NCBI GenBank assembly: GCA_037134755.1
Contig: JBAXLO010000009.1
Location: forward strand, 1-43,314
From: JBAXLO01 sp037134755
GTDB lineage: Bacteria > Bacteroidota > Bacteroidia > Bacteroidales > JACABE01
Reading direction: 5' to 3'
Length of the DNA stretch: 43,314 nucleotides
The position numbers and the translations under genes were made by a program. This document shows, piece after piece, positions 26,183 to 36,495 of the stretch (positions are counted from its first letter, which is position 1; the number at the start of each line of letters is the position of its first letter). The notes below the pieces were generated by a model. That model was given only the letters and a program-made list of their open reading frames with translations. It had not been told where the DNA came from and ran no database searches.

Positions 26183-29100
26183 CTACTTTTTCTTTAGATA
26201 AGAGAATGGATTGATAACATTAGCCCCAAGATTTGCATTGTTATAAGACAATCCATAATCTTGAGAATCTAAATTTCCGTTTCCATCAATATCGCATATA
26301 ACATAGCCATTATTAACAGTTGGATCATCTGAATTTGCAGCTACGTAAATAATAGTTGCATCTGAAGATTCAAGATTTCCATTTTGATTAACATCTCCAC
26401 CCCAAATCCATGCATGCGTTCCATCTTGTAACATACCGTTATCAAAAGCAAACTGAGAAATATAATTATAGAAATCATATTTAACGGTATCAGATGAAAA
26501 ATCAACTGAATCACTCCAGGTTTCTATACTATTTCTATGTTTAATTTCTATATAATGGTATCCGGTTATTCCTGCTGATAATGAAATTGTAATTAATCCA
26601 TTATTATTTAGATTAACTCCATAAAAGACCGTATCAATAGGGAATGAAGAAAGAAGATCAGCAGAAATATTCGTTTTTCTAATCAAAACCGTAACAGTAT
26701 CAACTGTAGTTCCAGAGAAATTTTTAAATAAATCACCGGTATCCCAATTTATACCAAGTGTTTGATTCATTAAACCTGTAGAACTGTTAAAATACTCTTG
26801 AAACATTGCTGTTATCATCAATGTTTTATTAAGAACTATAGGTGCAGTAGTTGTTGCTGTGCCGGTAAGAGGTGATACAGCTAAATATACAGGGCCATTG
26901 GTACAAGTTAAATTGTTAGCAGCAAAGACAAAGTAATAATAAGGAGTATTAGATAAAAGACCAGCATCAGAAATAGAAGTTCCTGTTTGATATCCTGATA
27001 CAGTACCTCCACCAAATTGGTCATAGATGTCATAAGTAGTACCATTAATTGGTGTAGCAGTTAAAGCATTTAATGTACTTCTAATTATTAAGTAATGATC
27101 TGCACTTAAAGATGGAGTAAAAGACCCATTAATAGAAATAGATCCTGAAGCTAAAAGCATATCTGTTGGTTGTGCAGTTGGAGTAGGAAATGCAACTAAA
27201 ACAGCAGTAGAATTTGCCGAAGAGCAAGCTCCACTAGTAACAACAGCCATAAAATATGTTTTAGTGATTAAACTATCTGTTGTATAAGTAGCAGTAGTTG
27301 CTCCACTTCCACCCGTAACATTTGACCAGATAATACTATCAGTTGAATGTTGCCATTGGATAGTTCCATTATAAGCAGCTAAAGTTATAGTAGTATTGCC
27401 TTTGTAGCATATAGTAGGAGAAGTTGCAGTGGCAGTTCCTCCTGCTGATAAAGAGTTTACTGTAACCATTGCTGTAGTTGAATTAGCAGAAGTACAAACT
27501 CCACTTGTAACAACAGCTCTGTAATAAGTAGTAGCAGTTAGTGTAGGTGTTGTATAAGTAGCAGTAGCTGCCCCACTGCCACCTGTTACATTAGCCCAGC
27601 CCGAAGTTCCATTAGCAGATTTTTGCCACTGAATAGTACCCGTATAACCTGTTACAGTTACAGTAGTGCCTGTACCTGTACAAATATTAGGAACTGCTGC
27701 TGTAGCAATGCCACCTACAGATGGAGTATTAAGTGTTACTGTTGCTGTGTTAGCTGATGCTGAACAACCATAAATATTGGAAGCTGTAACAGTATATTGT
27801 GAATTTACATTAGGTACAACTCCTGTTGGATTCTGAACTGCAGAGGTAAATCCTGTAGGGTTAGATGTCCAAGCATAAGTGGGAGGAGCTAATGATGATC
27901 CTGTAATTGAAATATCATCTACTACTAATACATCTTGGTTTAAAGCAGAGTAACAGTTTAATCCAAAATAATAGGTTCCTGAAGTAGTTGGAGTATAAGT
28001 AAAAGTAGCTTGAGACCAAGTTGTATTTGATATAGAAGCATTAGTATAAAGAGTAGTAGTTTGCCCTGCAACAGTAGCAGCAGTACCTACAGTAAATTTA
28101 AGCTTTTCAACATAAGAAGTCCCATAAGGAGCCTCATACCAGAAAGAGATAGTATAAGTAGTTCCAACACTTAAAGTCATTGCTTGTGAAATAGCCCAAG
28201 CATTAGCAGCATAAGAAGCATTATAGGTATATGCCATTGCTTTACTTCCTCCATGATAATAGGCAGTATATGATGCCCATTGGTTGCCTGTTCCAGCATT
28301 AATTAAAGTCCAGCTTGTTGGAGGGAATGAGGTTTCTTCAAAACCTTCTGTATAAGCTATTGCACCAATATTAGGAGAATGAGAAACACCTGATGATGTT
28401 AAATTAACAGAACTCCCTTGACATATAGTACTACTTGAAGCTGTTGCCGTAACAGAAGTAGGAATAGGCATAACAGTAACTGTAGAAGTAGCAACATTAG
28501 CACACAAAGTAGTTGTATTAGTTGCTGTACAAGTATAAGTAATGGTATCAACAACAGTAGATTTTACATAAACAGTGGTAGTACTTGTACCATTATAAGC
28601 TGTTGTAGCTAATGAATCCATATATAAATTAGTAGTAGGTGCCCAGATATAAGTATTAAAATCAGGTATATTTGAAGTTACACTCATTGATGTAATAGTA
28701 TTAAGACAATGATTCTGATTACCTGTTAGTGTTAATGCCGCAGGAGGTGTAACAGTTGCTACAACAGGAATACGAGGACTATTACATGAACTTCCAACAG
28801 TTCCAGCAAAAATTGCATTTAACCTAGAAGTAGTTGCAGTAGGAGTTGGATTATCTATCCAAAAATTGGGGTCACTTGTTGATCCTGAACTTGCCCAAAG
28901 TACAGTATTATTTGCTGTTGTTGTGTTATAACATGTTGCATTAGCAGTACCATCTTGTTCTGTCATTCTAATATCAACTAAGATATTTGAAACACCATCC
29001 CAAAGATAAGGAGTAGTTAATGTAAATGTATTCCATCCTGTTGACATTGTAGGTGTAACCGGACCATAAACGGTAGTCAAACCTGTCGTTTGCCAAGCAC

Positions 29101-32100
29101 TTAAAATAGAATTTGAAGTTACACCTAATCTAATTGAGAATCCAGTTGGTGCAGCACCAGCTACAGCAGATACGTTAAATTTAATAGCTGTTATATTTCC
29201 AGCTCCTAAGCCAGCTGCAGTTAATTCTGATGCAGTATATACTAATTGTTGCCAATCTTGATACCAATAATCAGCATACAAAGTTGGGAAACCATTACTT
29301 GAACTATTCAAATTAGTACCTGTTCCTATTGTAACACTGCCTGGTGCTGAATTACCTACTTCAGCATCTACATAGTAAGTAGTTGTTGAGCTTACTGTAG
29401 GTGTATATGGAGAACCTGTTGCTAAAGATAAGCCACCGATTGCACCAGCATACCATTTTAATGTTCCTGAAGACGCAGTAGCATTAAGAGATACAGCACC
29501 AACTCCGCACCTTGTAGCAGGTGTAGTAGTTGTAATATTATTAGCAAAAGTAACTGCTGCTACTGTTGATGAGGATGAAGGACATCCAAGACTAGAACTA
29601 ATAGCCATATAGTAGGTTGTAGCTGTTATTGGATTAGGTGTATTATAAGTAATAGTAGTTGCTCCACTTCCACCAGTTACATTTGTCCATCCGCTTACTC
29701 CATCAGGTGATTGTTGCCATTGGATACTATTACCGGTATTACCTGTAAGTTTAATAGTATCTCCAGATCCATAGCATAAATTTGTTCCTGTAGCAGTAGC
29801 AGTACCTCCAACAGGTGGAGTATTTATCACAACAATTGCTCCACTTGATGCCCCCCAACATCCTAAAGCAGTTCTTGCCCTAAAGTAGTAGGTGCCTGAT
29901 GAAGTTATTATCTGAAAACTAGAAGGCTGTTGTGTATAGGTTCCGGTTGCTAATGTGCTTTCCCAATATATTGTTCCTCCTGTTCCACCGGTAGCTGATA
30001 ATGCAGTTGATTCACAATATGTACCAGAACTATCTACTACAACAGGTGAAGGAAGAGGATTAACAGTAACATGAGTTATTGTTGAATATACAGTTGGACA
30101 TCCTGCACTGGTGCTAACAGCCATATAATAAGTTGTAGAGGTAAGAAGAGGTGTTGTGTATGTAGTAGAATTAGCTCCACTTCCTCCGCTTACATTTACC
30201 CAAGTGATACTATCTGTTGATTGTTGCCATTGAATACTACCTGAAGTTCCAGTTAAATTGATAGTAGTGCCTGTTCCTGCACATAAGCTAGCCAAAGTAG
30301 CAGTAGCTGTTCCACCTGATGGTGGAGGATTTACAGTTAATAAAGTTTTTGCTGTATTAGAACAATTACCATCAAAATAGGTATATACAACGGTATCTTT
30401 CCCTATTGTTAAACCGGTTGCGAAACCATCAAGTGAAATACTTGCCGTACCTGTCCCTGGAATTATTGACCATGTTCCTCCAGATGTTGAATCAATAAAT
30501 TCAGGAGTTGTTCCATTAAGGCAAACAAATAAAGCTCCTCCAGTTATTGGAGCTACTATAGGTAAAGGATTTATTGTAATTGGATCTGATGCTAATGTGT
30601 TAGTACTCCAACAAGTGCCATCGAATTTTCTAATATAATAAGTGCCAGATGTTGAAACCGGATATGTTGAAGTAGTTGGTTTTGTATTAGCAGTACCATT
30701 CATTGCAGTTTCCCAGAAGATAGAAGAAGAAGATGCGCTATATGATAATGTAGTGTTAACACAAGCAGGATTACTAGCAGGTGTTATGCTTCCTCCTGAA
30801 AAATCAAAAGCAGTAGGAGATAATACATTAGAAGCTGTCGAAAATGTAGGGGATACTGCTGTACAACCATAAGTATTAGTATAATTAACTGTAACTGTAT
30901 CGCTGATGTTAGTTAAGTATTCTAATGTAACACTATTACTTGTTGTAGTATCTCCAGAAATAATAGTATAATCAGTACCTAATATTCCTGAAAATCTCCA
31001 TACATAATTTGACATGCCTGACTGAGTAGTATAAGTTACATTCGTATTAATACAGGCATTAGCACCGGGTTGCGTTGTAAAAGCAACTGTTGGTAATGGA
31101 TTAATAGTTACTGCTTTTGATACTGCGGCTCCTGAGTTTCCATAATAAGTTGGAGTGCAAGATACATTACCTGATGTTGTACCCCAGTTTACATAAATAG
31201 TATCGTTTGTTATACCGTAAGTAAAACTTGCACCAGATGGAACTGTCCAAGTCCAGCCACTTGCTATAGGTGTACCACCAGAATAAATATATTTAATTCC
31301 TGCAGTGCCTGCACATAATGTGGAAGCTCCGCTTATTGAACCTCCGGTAGGAGGAGAGTAATTAACAGAAATATTATCAACAAATAAGTTTAATTGATTT
31401 AATGCAGAATAACAATTAAAACCAAAATAATAAGTACCAGTTGTTGTAGGTGTAAAATCAGTTGCAGAAGTTTGAACAGCTGCCTGATTAATTGTAGGAT
31501 AATCAACAACTGCATTAGTCATTGATGTATTTATAGCATTTGTGCCATACCAAACTTTTAACTTTTCAGTATAAGATGTAGAACTATTCCCATAGTTAAA
31601 TGATAGTCTGTATGAAATTCCTGCTGTTAAATTTAATGCTGCTGTATAAAACCATGCATTTGCTGTATTTGTTGCATTGTAGGCATATTCTAAAACTTTT
31701 GTACTAAAGCCATAAGCAGCAGGGCTTGCTGTTATCCAGTTGTTACCTGTACCTGCATTTTGCAAAGCAGTACACATGGGAAGAGCTGGAACTGTGACTG
31801 ATTCGAAATCTTGGATATAAGGAACATTCACAGGGATGCAACCTGTAACAAATGTGCCTTGTGTTGAATAAGCAGCACCACCACTATTAACAGCATAAGC
31901 TTTGTAATAATATGTTGTAGCTGGAGATAGACCCGTAACAGCTTCAGTAAATACTCCGGTAGTAAATGGTCCACCAGTTTCAGGTACTTTTGTTCCTGTT
32001 CCATTGGCAAATCCAGTAGTACTACTATAATAAATACCTCTTTCGGTTACATTTGAACAACCTAAAGCAGTAATATTACCTCCCAAAGTTGCAGTAAATG

Positions 32101-35100
32101 GGGTTATAGCAGCACTTGTAGGAGTTGTTACTGTTGGTACTGTATTTACACCACTTCCTGCAGCAGTTACATTTATAGCTGTTGCGCCTCCACCACTAAT
32201 AGGAATGCTTCCATTATATGACTGTACAGCTGTAGGATTAAACATGACATATATTATTTGAGAATAGGTGCCACCGGTTTGAGTTAGTGATAAAGTACTT
32301 GTATAGGTGCCACCTGATGTAGTTGAATACGTAAAGCCAGATAAAGCTCCAACTGTTATATTAGCTGTAGTTAGATTTAAACCATTAATTGTAAATGTAT
32401 TTGGTCCAGCTGTTCCATTCATACAAACAGAACCAAAGCTTGTTAATGTGGTAGCTATAATAATTGGATTGGAATTTTGAATTGTTGTGATTACAACATA
32501 ACCACCAGCACCTGTTCCACCTGTTGCGCTCCCACTAGTTCTTAAACCACCGGAACCTCCACCACCATAAGTGCTTCCACTGGCTCCATTTCCGGTAGAT
32601 GTTCTTCCTGCTCCACCATTACCACCACTTAAAGATGTTCCAGTTCCAGCAGTTGCTCCTGTTGCATTTCCTCCTGCACCAGTAGTACCTGCACCACCGC
32701 CACCGCCACCACTGGATGTTGTACTTGTTCCATTTCCTCCATTACCACCAGCATATTTAGTTGTTCCTGTACAATTAGCAACGGTTCCACCTGTAGCACC
32801 AGTAGCTGAGTTAGCAGCTACACCTGAACCACCAGCAGCAACAACTAAAGTTGTAAATGATGAATTTCCTCCAGCAGTTGCGGGACCACCCCCTGAACCA
32901 ACTGTATAAGTATATGATGTTCCTGGGACTAAGCTTGTTAGAGTACTTGTTGCAAAAGCACCACCACCACCACCACCATAAGCGCCGGATCCTGATGATC
33001 TTGAGCCACCACCACCACCTGCACCCCAACATTGTACTGTTGCTGAGGTAACTCCTGGAGGGCAAATCCATGTACCACTTGCTGTAACACTCAATATTAA
33101 AGACGTAGTTACAGTTTTTGTTTGAGCAGTACCATTACCACAAGTATTTGATGGTGTAACTGTAACAGTGCCACTTTGTGTTCCAACAGTAGCAGCTACA
33201 GAATTTGTAGTAGTTCCGGATGTTTGTACCCAATCTAAAGGAAAAATCCAATTATAAGTTACACCGGTAACATTTGTTACTGAATACGTCTGTGAAGTAC
33301 CTGATGAAGGAGTTGCTGAACCTGTAATCGTACTTGGTATAGCAGGTACATTATTTACCGTAGCTATAACTGCAGTTCTTGGTGTTGACACCAATAATGT
33401 TGCAGAGTCTGTAGCATCTACATAATAGGTAGTAGTTGCTGATATAGTTGGTGTAAACGATGTGCCTGTTCCTAAAGACGTACCACCTGTTAAGGCGGCA
33501 TACCAATTAATAATTGCACTTGTAGTTGCTGTGGCACTTAAAGTTACTGTCCCATTTCCACATCTGGATGCAGCTGTTGTACCTGTAATTTTAGCTGTAC
33601 AAACGGATAAAGTTTGTGATGTTCCAGAACCACAAGTATTAGTTGGAGTAACAGATATAGTTCCACTTGCTGAACCTACTGTAACTGTTACTGAGTTTGT
33701 AGTTCCTCCTCCTGTCTGTATCCAACCAGCAGGAAAAGTCCAAGCATAATTTGTACCGGTAACGTTTGATAATGAATAAGTTTGTGAAGTGCCTGAAGCA
33801 GGATTAACAGCTCCTGTTATTGTACTTGGTTGGGCCGGTACTGCTGTAAATATCATTGCATTTCCTGACATGGTAGCGGAACAATAACCACCTGCTGTAG
33901 TTGTTTGTACAGTATATATGCCTGCGGTAGTTTGTGTTAAGAAATCAATTGCAGAACCTGTACCTACGACAGGGGAGCCAACAGCTGTTGCTCCATTATA
34001 TAATTGATAAGAAACACCATTTTGTGAACCACTTAATGTAATATCACTGCTATTACAACCGCCTCCTAACACAGAATAACTAGTTGGAGGAGTACATGGA
34101 TATGGGGTCCATTGTACTTTATCCATATAACAGTTATCCCCATCTAAAGCATAAAAATCAAATATAATATAATTTGTTGATGTATTAAATGAAGCTGGAA
34201 TATTAAAGACATATTGATTCCAACCACTCGAAGTAGCAGTAACTAATCCTGATGCTAAATAAGTCCCGGTAGCAGATGCAATTCCATTACGAGGTACAAA
34301 ACCAAGTTGTGTTCCTCCCAAAGCGGCTGAAGTATTAACATAAACATTAACACCTTCTGCATTGTATGTAGAAGTATTATAAGCATCACAATCCCTATAC
34401 CACCAAAAACTTACCGTTGTTGTGCTACTACCCCTACCTCTTAAATCAATAACTGGTGTAATAACATCTCCATATCCACTTACAATACTATAACTATTAT
34501 ATTCAAGCTGATAACTACCATCATAAGGTGTTTCTGTTGGATTAACACCTGATCCTGGATGTAGAAAATTTGTAGTTGTTCCATAAGTGTTAGCAAATGT
34601 CCAACCTGTAGGCAAAAAAGTCGAACCTTCAAAACTCTCGGTTACCAAGCTTATTGAAGTCCCCGTTACAGCTATATTATATGAAGTAATACCACCACCT
34701 GATACAACAACATTGCCATTATAGTTAGTATTAACTGTAGTTGGAGTAAATTTTACATATACTGTTGTGGCAGGGAAAGTAGTACCTGTGTATGCAATAG
34801 GTAAAGTACCGGTATATGTACCTCCTGAAGTTAAACAAAGACTATATCCTGTTGGAGCAGTTAAAGTAATAGTTCCATTTGATGTTAAATTAGCACCTGT
34901 TAATGAAATTGATTGTGATGCTGATGAACCTCCAAAAGCAATATAACCAAATCCTAATGAATAGGACGTTGATGTTACATAAGGGGAGTTATCTAAAAAT
35001 AAAGAATTATTACTTGTACTATAAGAAGCTCCGGTAACAGTTCCGCTAGTTCCAACAGTAGCAGTTAGAGTTGTTGCAGGAGATGTAATATTCATATTAT

Positions 35101-35731
35101 AATAACCTAAAAGATTAGCATAATTTGGATGAGAAGCCGTTACAGGTATATTATACCAACTAGTTATAGTGCTCGCACTAACAGCAGTATTCCATATTCT
35201 TACCTCATCAATATTGCCTGTAAAAGGTCTGGTATTATCAAGATAAGCCCATTGACCAATGTAAATATTTCTTGTGTTAGCAGAAGGAACCATTGTAGAA
35301 GCCATAGTAGCCACTTGAATTCCATTTATATATAAATACACATTTGTTCCTGTAACAACACCGGCTACATGTTGCCATGTATTTAAAGTTAATGCACCTG
35401 AGGGTGATGATAAATCTGTCCACGTGGCACTTCCGTTATTAAATGCAAAATCAAGTATTCCAGTACTACCACATCTTAAGGCATAGCCATTATTAGTAGC
35501 ATCATCTTCCTTATTAATAATATTACCTGTCCATGAGTTTGCACCCCAAGCGGTAGGATAAATCCAAGCTTCCAAGGTAAATGCTCCAGTAAATGATAAA
35601 GCAGTTGTACTGGTAATTTGTGCATTTTGAGTAGCTGCTGTAAAAGAAAGACAACTGTTTTGAGCTTTCAAATTTAAACCAGAAAGCATTAATAAAATGG
35701 TTACGAATAAAGTAGTAAAAATTTTTTTCAT
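26183..35731 (-). CDS. Giant secreted surface protein B (3182 aa), LamG, Gly-rich and Ig-like modules, dockerin-like C-terminus
   Basis: The signal peptide is MKKIFTTLFVTILLMLSGLNLKAQ. A laminin-G/concanavalin-like domain follows at about residues 25-205 (FTLEAWIYP, NTWQHVAGVV, YLYINGIQV, IDEVRIWN). Jelly-roll 'choice-of-anchor' units lie near 365-530, 1310-1460 and 2455-2615 (for example EGFEETSFPPTSWTLINAG). Many Ig-like repeats match those of A. A Gly-rich domain at about 885-1080 opens with WICPPGVTSATVQCWGAGGG. The last 214 residues are the module shared with A and C, with loops DVNQNGNLESSD (3113-3124) and DIDGNGNLDSQD (3147-3158) and the end SYLKKK. From about residue 1547 it follows protein A domain by domain, so A and B are paralogs that differ mainly in the N-terminal half. 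No T9SS tail and no catalytic motif are seen. The likely role is adhesion or carbohydrate binding at the surface. Confidence 0.9.
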   Translation of the reverse strand: MKKIFTTLFVTILLMLSGLNLKAQNSCLSFTAATQNAQITSTTALSFTGAFTLEAWIYPTAWGANSWTGNIINKEDDATNNGYALRCGSTGILDFAFNNGSATWTDLSSPSGALTLNTWQHVAGVVTGTNVYLYINGIQVATMASTMVPSANTRNIYIGQWAYLDNTRPFTGNIDEVRIWNTAVSASTITSWYNIPVTASHPNYANLLGYYNMNITSPATTLTATVGTSGTVTGASYSTSNNSLFLDNSPYVTSTSYSLGFGYIAFGGSSASQSISLTGANLTSNGTITLTAPTGYSLCLTSGGTYTGTLPIAYTGTTFPATTVYVKFTPTTVNTNYNGNVVVSGGGITSYNIAVTGTSISLVTESFEGSTFLPTGWTFANTYGTTTNFLHPGSGVNPTETPYDGSYQLEYNSYSIVSGYGDVITPVIDLRGRGSSTTTVSFWWYRDCDAYNTSTYNAEGVNVYVNTSAALGGTQLGFVPRNGIASATGTYLASGLVTATSSGWNQYVFNIPASFNTSTNYIIFDFYALDGDNCYMDKVQWTPYPCTPPTSYSVLGGGCNSSDITLSGSQNGVSYQLYNGATAVGSPVVGTGSAIDFLTQTTAGIYTVQTTTAGGYCSATMSGNAMIFTAVPAQPSTITGAVNPASGTSQTYSLSNVTGTNYAWTFPAGWIQTGGGTTNSVTVTVGSASGTISVTPTNTCGSGTSQTLSVCTAKITGTTAASRCGNGTVTLSATATTSAIINWYAALTGGTSLGTGTSFTPTISATTTYYVDATDSATLLVSTPRTAVIATVNNVPAIPSTITGSATPSSGTSQTYSVTNVTGVTYNWIFPLDWVQTSGTTTNSVAATVGTQSGTVTVTPSNTCGNGTAQTKTVTTSLILSVTASGTWICPPGVTSATVQCWGAGGGGGSRSSGSGAYGGGGGGAFATSTLTSLVPGTSYTYTVGSGGGPATAGGNSSFTTLVVAAGGSGVAANSATGATGGTVANCTGTTKYAGGNGGNGTSTTSSGGGGGGAGTTGAGGNATGATAGTGTSLSGGNGGAGRTSTGNGASGSTYGGGGSGGLRTSGSATGGTGAGGYVVITTIQNSNPIIIATTLTSFGSVCMNGTAGPNTFTINGLNLTTANITVGALSGFTYSTTSGGTYTSTLSLTQTGGTYSQIIYVMFNPTAVQSYNGSIPISGGGATAINVTAAGSGVNTVPTVTTPTSAAITPFTATLGGNITALGCSNVTERGIYYSSTTGFANGTGTKVPETGGPFTTGVFTEAVTGLSPATTYYYKAYAVNSGGAAYSTQGTFVTGCIPVNVPYIQDFESVTVPALPMCTALQNAGTGNNWITASPAAYGFSTKVLEYAYNATNTANAWFYTAALNLTAGISYRLSFNYGNSSTSYTEKLKVWYGTNAINTSMTNAVVDYPTINQAAVQTSATDFTPTTTGTYYFGFNCYSALNQLNLFVDNISVNYSPPTGGSISGASTLCAGTAGIKYIYSGGTPIASGWTWTVPSGASFTYGITNDTIYVNWGTTSGNVSCTPTYYGNSGAAVSKAVTINPLPTVAFTTQPGANACINTNVTYTTQSGMSNYVWRFSGILGTDYTIISGDTTTSNSVTLEYLTNISDTVTVNYTNTYGCTAVSPTFSTASNVLSPTAFDFSGGSITPASNPACVNTTLSYSASSSSIFWETAMNGTANTKPTTSTYPVSTSGTYYIRKFDGTCWSTNTLASDPITINPLPIVAPITGGALFVCLNGTTPEFIDSTSGGTWSIIPGTGTASISLDGFATGLTIGKDTVVYTYFDGNCSNTAKTLLTVNPPPSGGTATATLASLCAGTGTTINLTGTSGSIQWQQSTDSITWVNVSGGSGANSTTYTTPLLTSTTYYMAVSTSAGCPTVYSTITHVTVNPLPSPVVVDSSGTYCESTALSATGGTGGTIYWESTLATGTYTQQPSSFQIITSSGTYYFRARTALGCWGASSGAIVVINTPPVGGTATATGTNLCYGSGDTIKLTGNTGNSIQWQQSPDGVSGWTNVTGGSGATTITYNTPNPITATTYYMAISSSLGCPSSSSTVAAVTFANNITTTTPATRCGVGAVSLNATASSGTLKWYAGAIGGLSLATGSPYTPTVSSTTTYYVDAEVGNSAPGSVTIGTGTNLNSSSNGFPTLYADYWYQDWQQLVYTASELTAAGLGAGNITAIKFNVSAVAGAAPTGFSIRLGVTSNSILSAWQTTGLTTVYGPVTPTMSTGWNTFTLTTPYLWDGVSNILVDIRMTEQDGTANATCYNTTTANNTVLWASSGSTSDPNFWIDNPTPTATTSRLNAIFAGTVGSSCNSPRIPVVATVTPPAALTLTGNQNHCLNTITSMSVTSNIPDFNTYIWAPTTNLYMDSLATTAYNGTSTTTVYVKSTVVDTITYTCTATNTTTLCANVATSTVTVMPIPTSVTATASSSTICQGSSVNLTSSGVSHSPNIGAIAYTEGFEETSFPPTSWTLINAGTGNQWASYTAYYHGGSKAMAYTYNASYAANAWAISQAMTLSVGTTYTISFWYEAPYGTSYVEKLKFTVGTAATVAGQTTTLYTNASISNTTWSQATFTYTPTTSGTYYFGLNCYSALNQDVLVVDDISITGSSLAPPTYAWTSNPTGFTSAVQNPTGVVPNVNSQYTVTASNIYGCSASANTATVTLNTPSVGGIATAAVPNICTGTGTTVTVTGYTGTIQWQKSANGTSGWANVTGGSGAATATYTTPTLTATTYYRAVVTSGVCTSANSTTAMVTVNSLSAGGTATATSPTICYKGNTTITLAAYNGTIQWQHSTDSIIWSNVTGGSGATTATYTTDSLITKTYFMAVVTSGACSSANSTAVLVAFPTPTAQPTDMLLASGSISINGSFTPSLSADHYLIIRSTLNALTATPINGTTYDIYDQFGGGTVSGYQTGTSISDAGLLSNTPYYYFVFAANNLTCTNGPVYLAVSPLTGTATTTAPIVLNKTLMITAMFQEYFNSSTGLMNQTLGINWDTGDLFKNFSGTTVDTVTVLIRKTNISADLLSSFPIDTVFYGVNLNNNGLITISLSAGITGYHYIEIKHRNSIETWSDSVDFSSDTVKYDFYNYISQFAFDNGMLQDGTHAWIWGGDVNQNGNLESSDATIIYVAANSDDPTVNNGYVICDIDGNGNLDSQDYGLSYNNANLGANVINPFSYLKKK
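26529..26773 (-). repeat. 245-bp segment identical to C (36838-37082)
   Basis: At an offset of 10309, all bases from 26529 to 26773 match 36838-37082, bounded by A/G differences at 26528 and 26774. The segment lies in the first half of the shared C-terminal module and only partly overlaps the A/B identical segment. Confidence 0.9.
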
Positions 35732-36202
35732 AGTTAAAATTAATTGAATAAATAATTGAATAAATAATAATATTGTAAATATATTTTTAGATAAATGAAT
35801 TTCGAAAGGATATAGGATTTATCTATGGTGGGATTTGGTGTAGTAGTTGTTTCATAATTGTTGTTTCAGTTAATAAATATTTGTATCCTTCAAAAGGAAT
35901 TATCTTTTATGTTTTTATAAGTGTATTTTTTAAAAGTGCTATATTTGGTCGAATAAGTCATAAATAGCTGTTATTTATTTAATTAATGTGTTAAAAATCT
36001 GTTAAAGCAAATATGTTTCCAAAAATAGTAAAAAAAACGTACATAAGGTTAAATTTAATTTAAATAGTTGTTAAATATATGTTAAATGTGGTATGCCAAT
36101 AGATATTTCTTTTCTTATAAAAAGATTTTGTTTAATATTTAGGGAATTATGAAAATTAGAAGTAATTCTCGAAGACCATGAAGTTATTTATAAAGTTTTT
36201 TT
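35732..36202. other. AT-rich intergenic region upstream of gene B
   Basis: I find no gene. It must contain the promoter of B on the minus strand, but I could not find a convincing TAnnTTTG box on that strand. The direct repeat AATTGAATAAATA occurs at 35743 and 35756, within the probable 5' leader of B. Confidence 0.4.
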
Positions 36203-36210
36203 TAGATTTG
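36203..36210 (+). promoter_or_regulatory. Possible -7 box reading into array 3
   Basis: TAGATTTG on the plus strand fits TAnnTTTG and ends about 22 bp before the first degenerate unit of array 3. There is no TTG element at the expected distance, so this is only suggestive. Confidence 0.25.
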
Positions 36211-36232
36211 CAAGTATAAAATACCCTATTGT

Positions 36233-36379
36233 AAAGATGATTTACGAGAACCTGCTACAAAGATAAAAAATGCAACTACAAAGATAAAAAATGCTGTTGC
36301 AAAGATAAAAGATGCATCCGCAAAGTTCGGAAGGGCATCCGCAACTATGTATTACCCATCAGCAACGAACTTTTATAAT
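36233..36379. repeat. Array 3: short array with 21-bp pitch
   Basis: Three well-kept units start at 36254, 36275 and 36296 around the core CAAAGATAAAAAATGC. Decaying units at 36233, 36317, 36338 and 36359 hold the same 21-bp spacing (TCCGCAAAGTTCGGAAGG at 36317). Each core carries an A-tract, placing A-tracts on the same face of the helix every two turns. The open frame would read ATKIKNA-type heptapeptides but has no start codon. Confidence 0.75.
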
Positions 36380-36417
36380 AACAGGGAGATAAAAGGGGAA
36401 AGATGTTGTTAAAATTT

Positions 36418-36449
36418 AAAGAGCCGATCTCAAATGAAAACGGCTCTTT
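36418..36449. terminator. Terminator hairpin between array 3 and gene C
   Basis: AAAGAGCCG and CGGCTCTTT form a 9-bp stem with a 14-base loop. On the minus strand it ends in TTTAAATTTT, 43 bp past the gene C stop. A near copy lies at 43185-43220 downstream of the next paralog. Confidence 0.75.
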
Positions 36450-36467
36450 GAATAGATTGCATTAATA

Positions 36468-36495
36468 AGACCTTGCATGCAAGCAAGGTCTCTAC
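36468..36495. repeat. REP-like inverted repeat overlapping the gene C stop codon
   Basis: AGACCTTGC and GCAAGGTCT form a 9-bp stem (36468-36476 with 36483-36491). The right arm GTCTCTAC runs over the TAG stop of gene C (36494-36492). The layout (arm, CTTG, central CATG, CAAG, extra CAAG, arm GTCTCTAC) resembles the 8-4-4-4-8 plan of the RAYT-associated palindromes, with a 4-base duplication and a degraded left end. Confidence 0.6.

Noticed and set aside
32571..32909. Proline-rich plus-strand frame of 112 aa
   Set aside because: It is the antisense shadow of the GGxGG codons of the Gly-rich domain of protein B.
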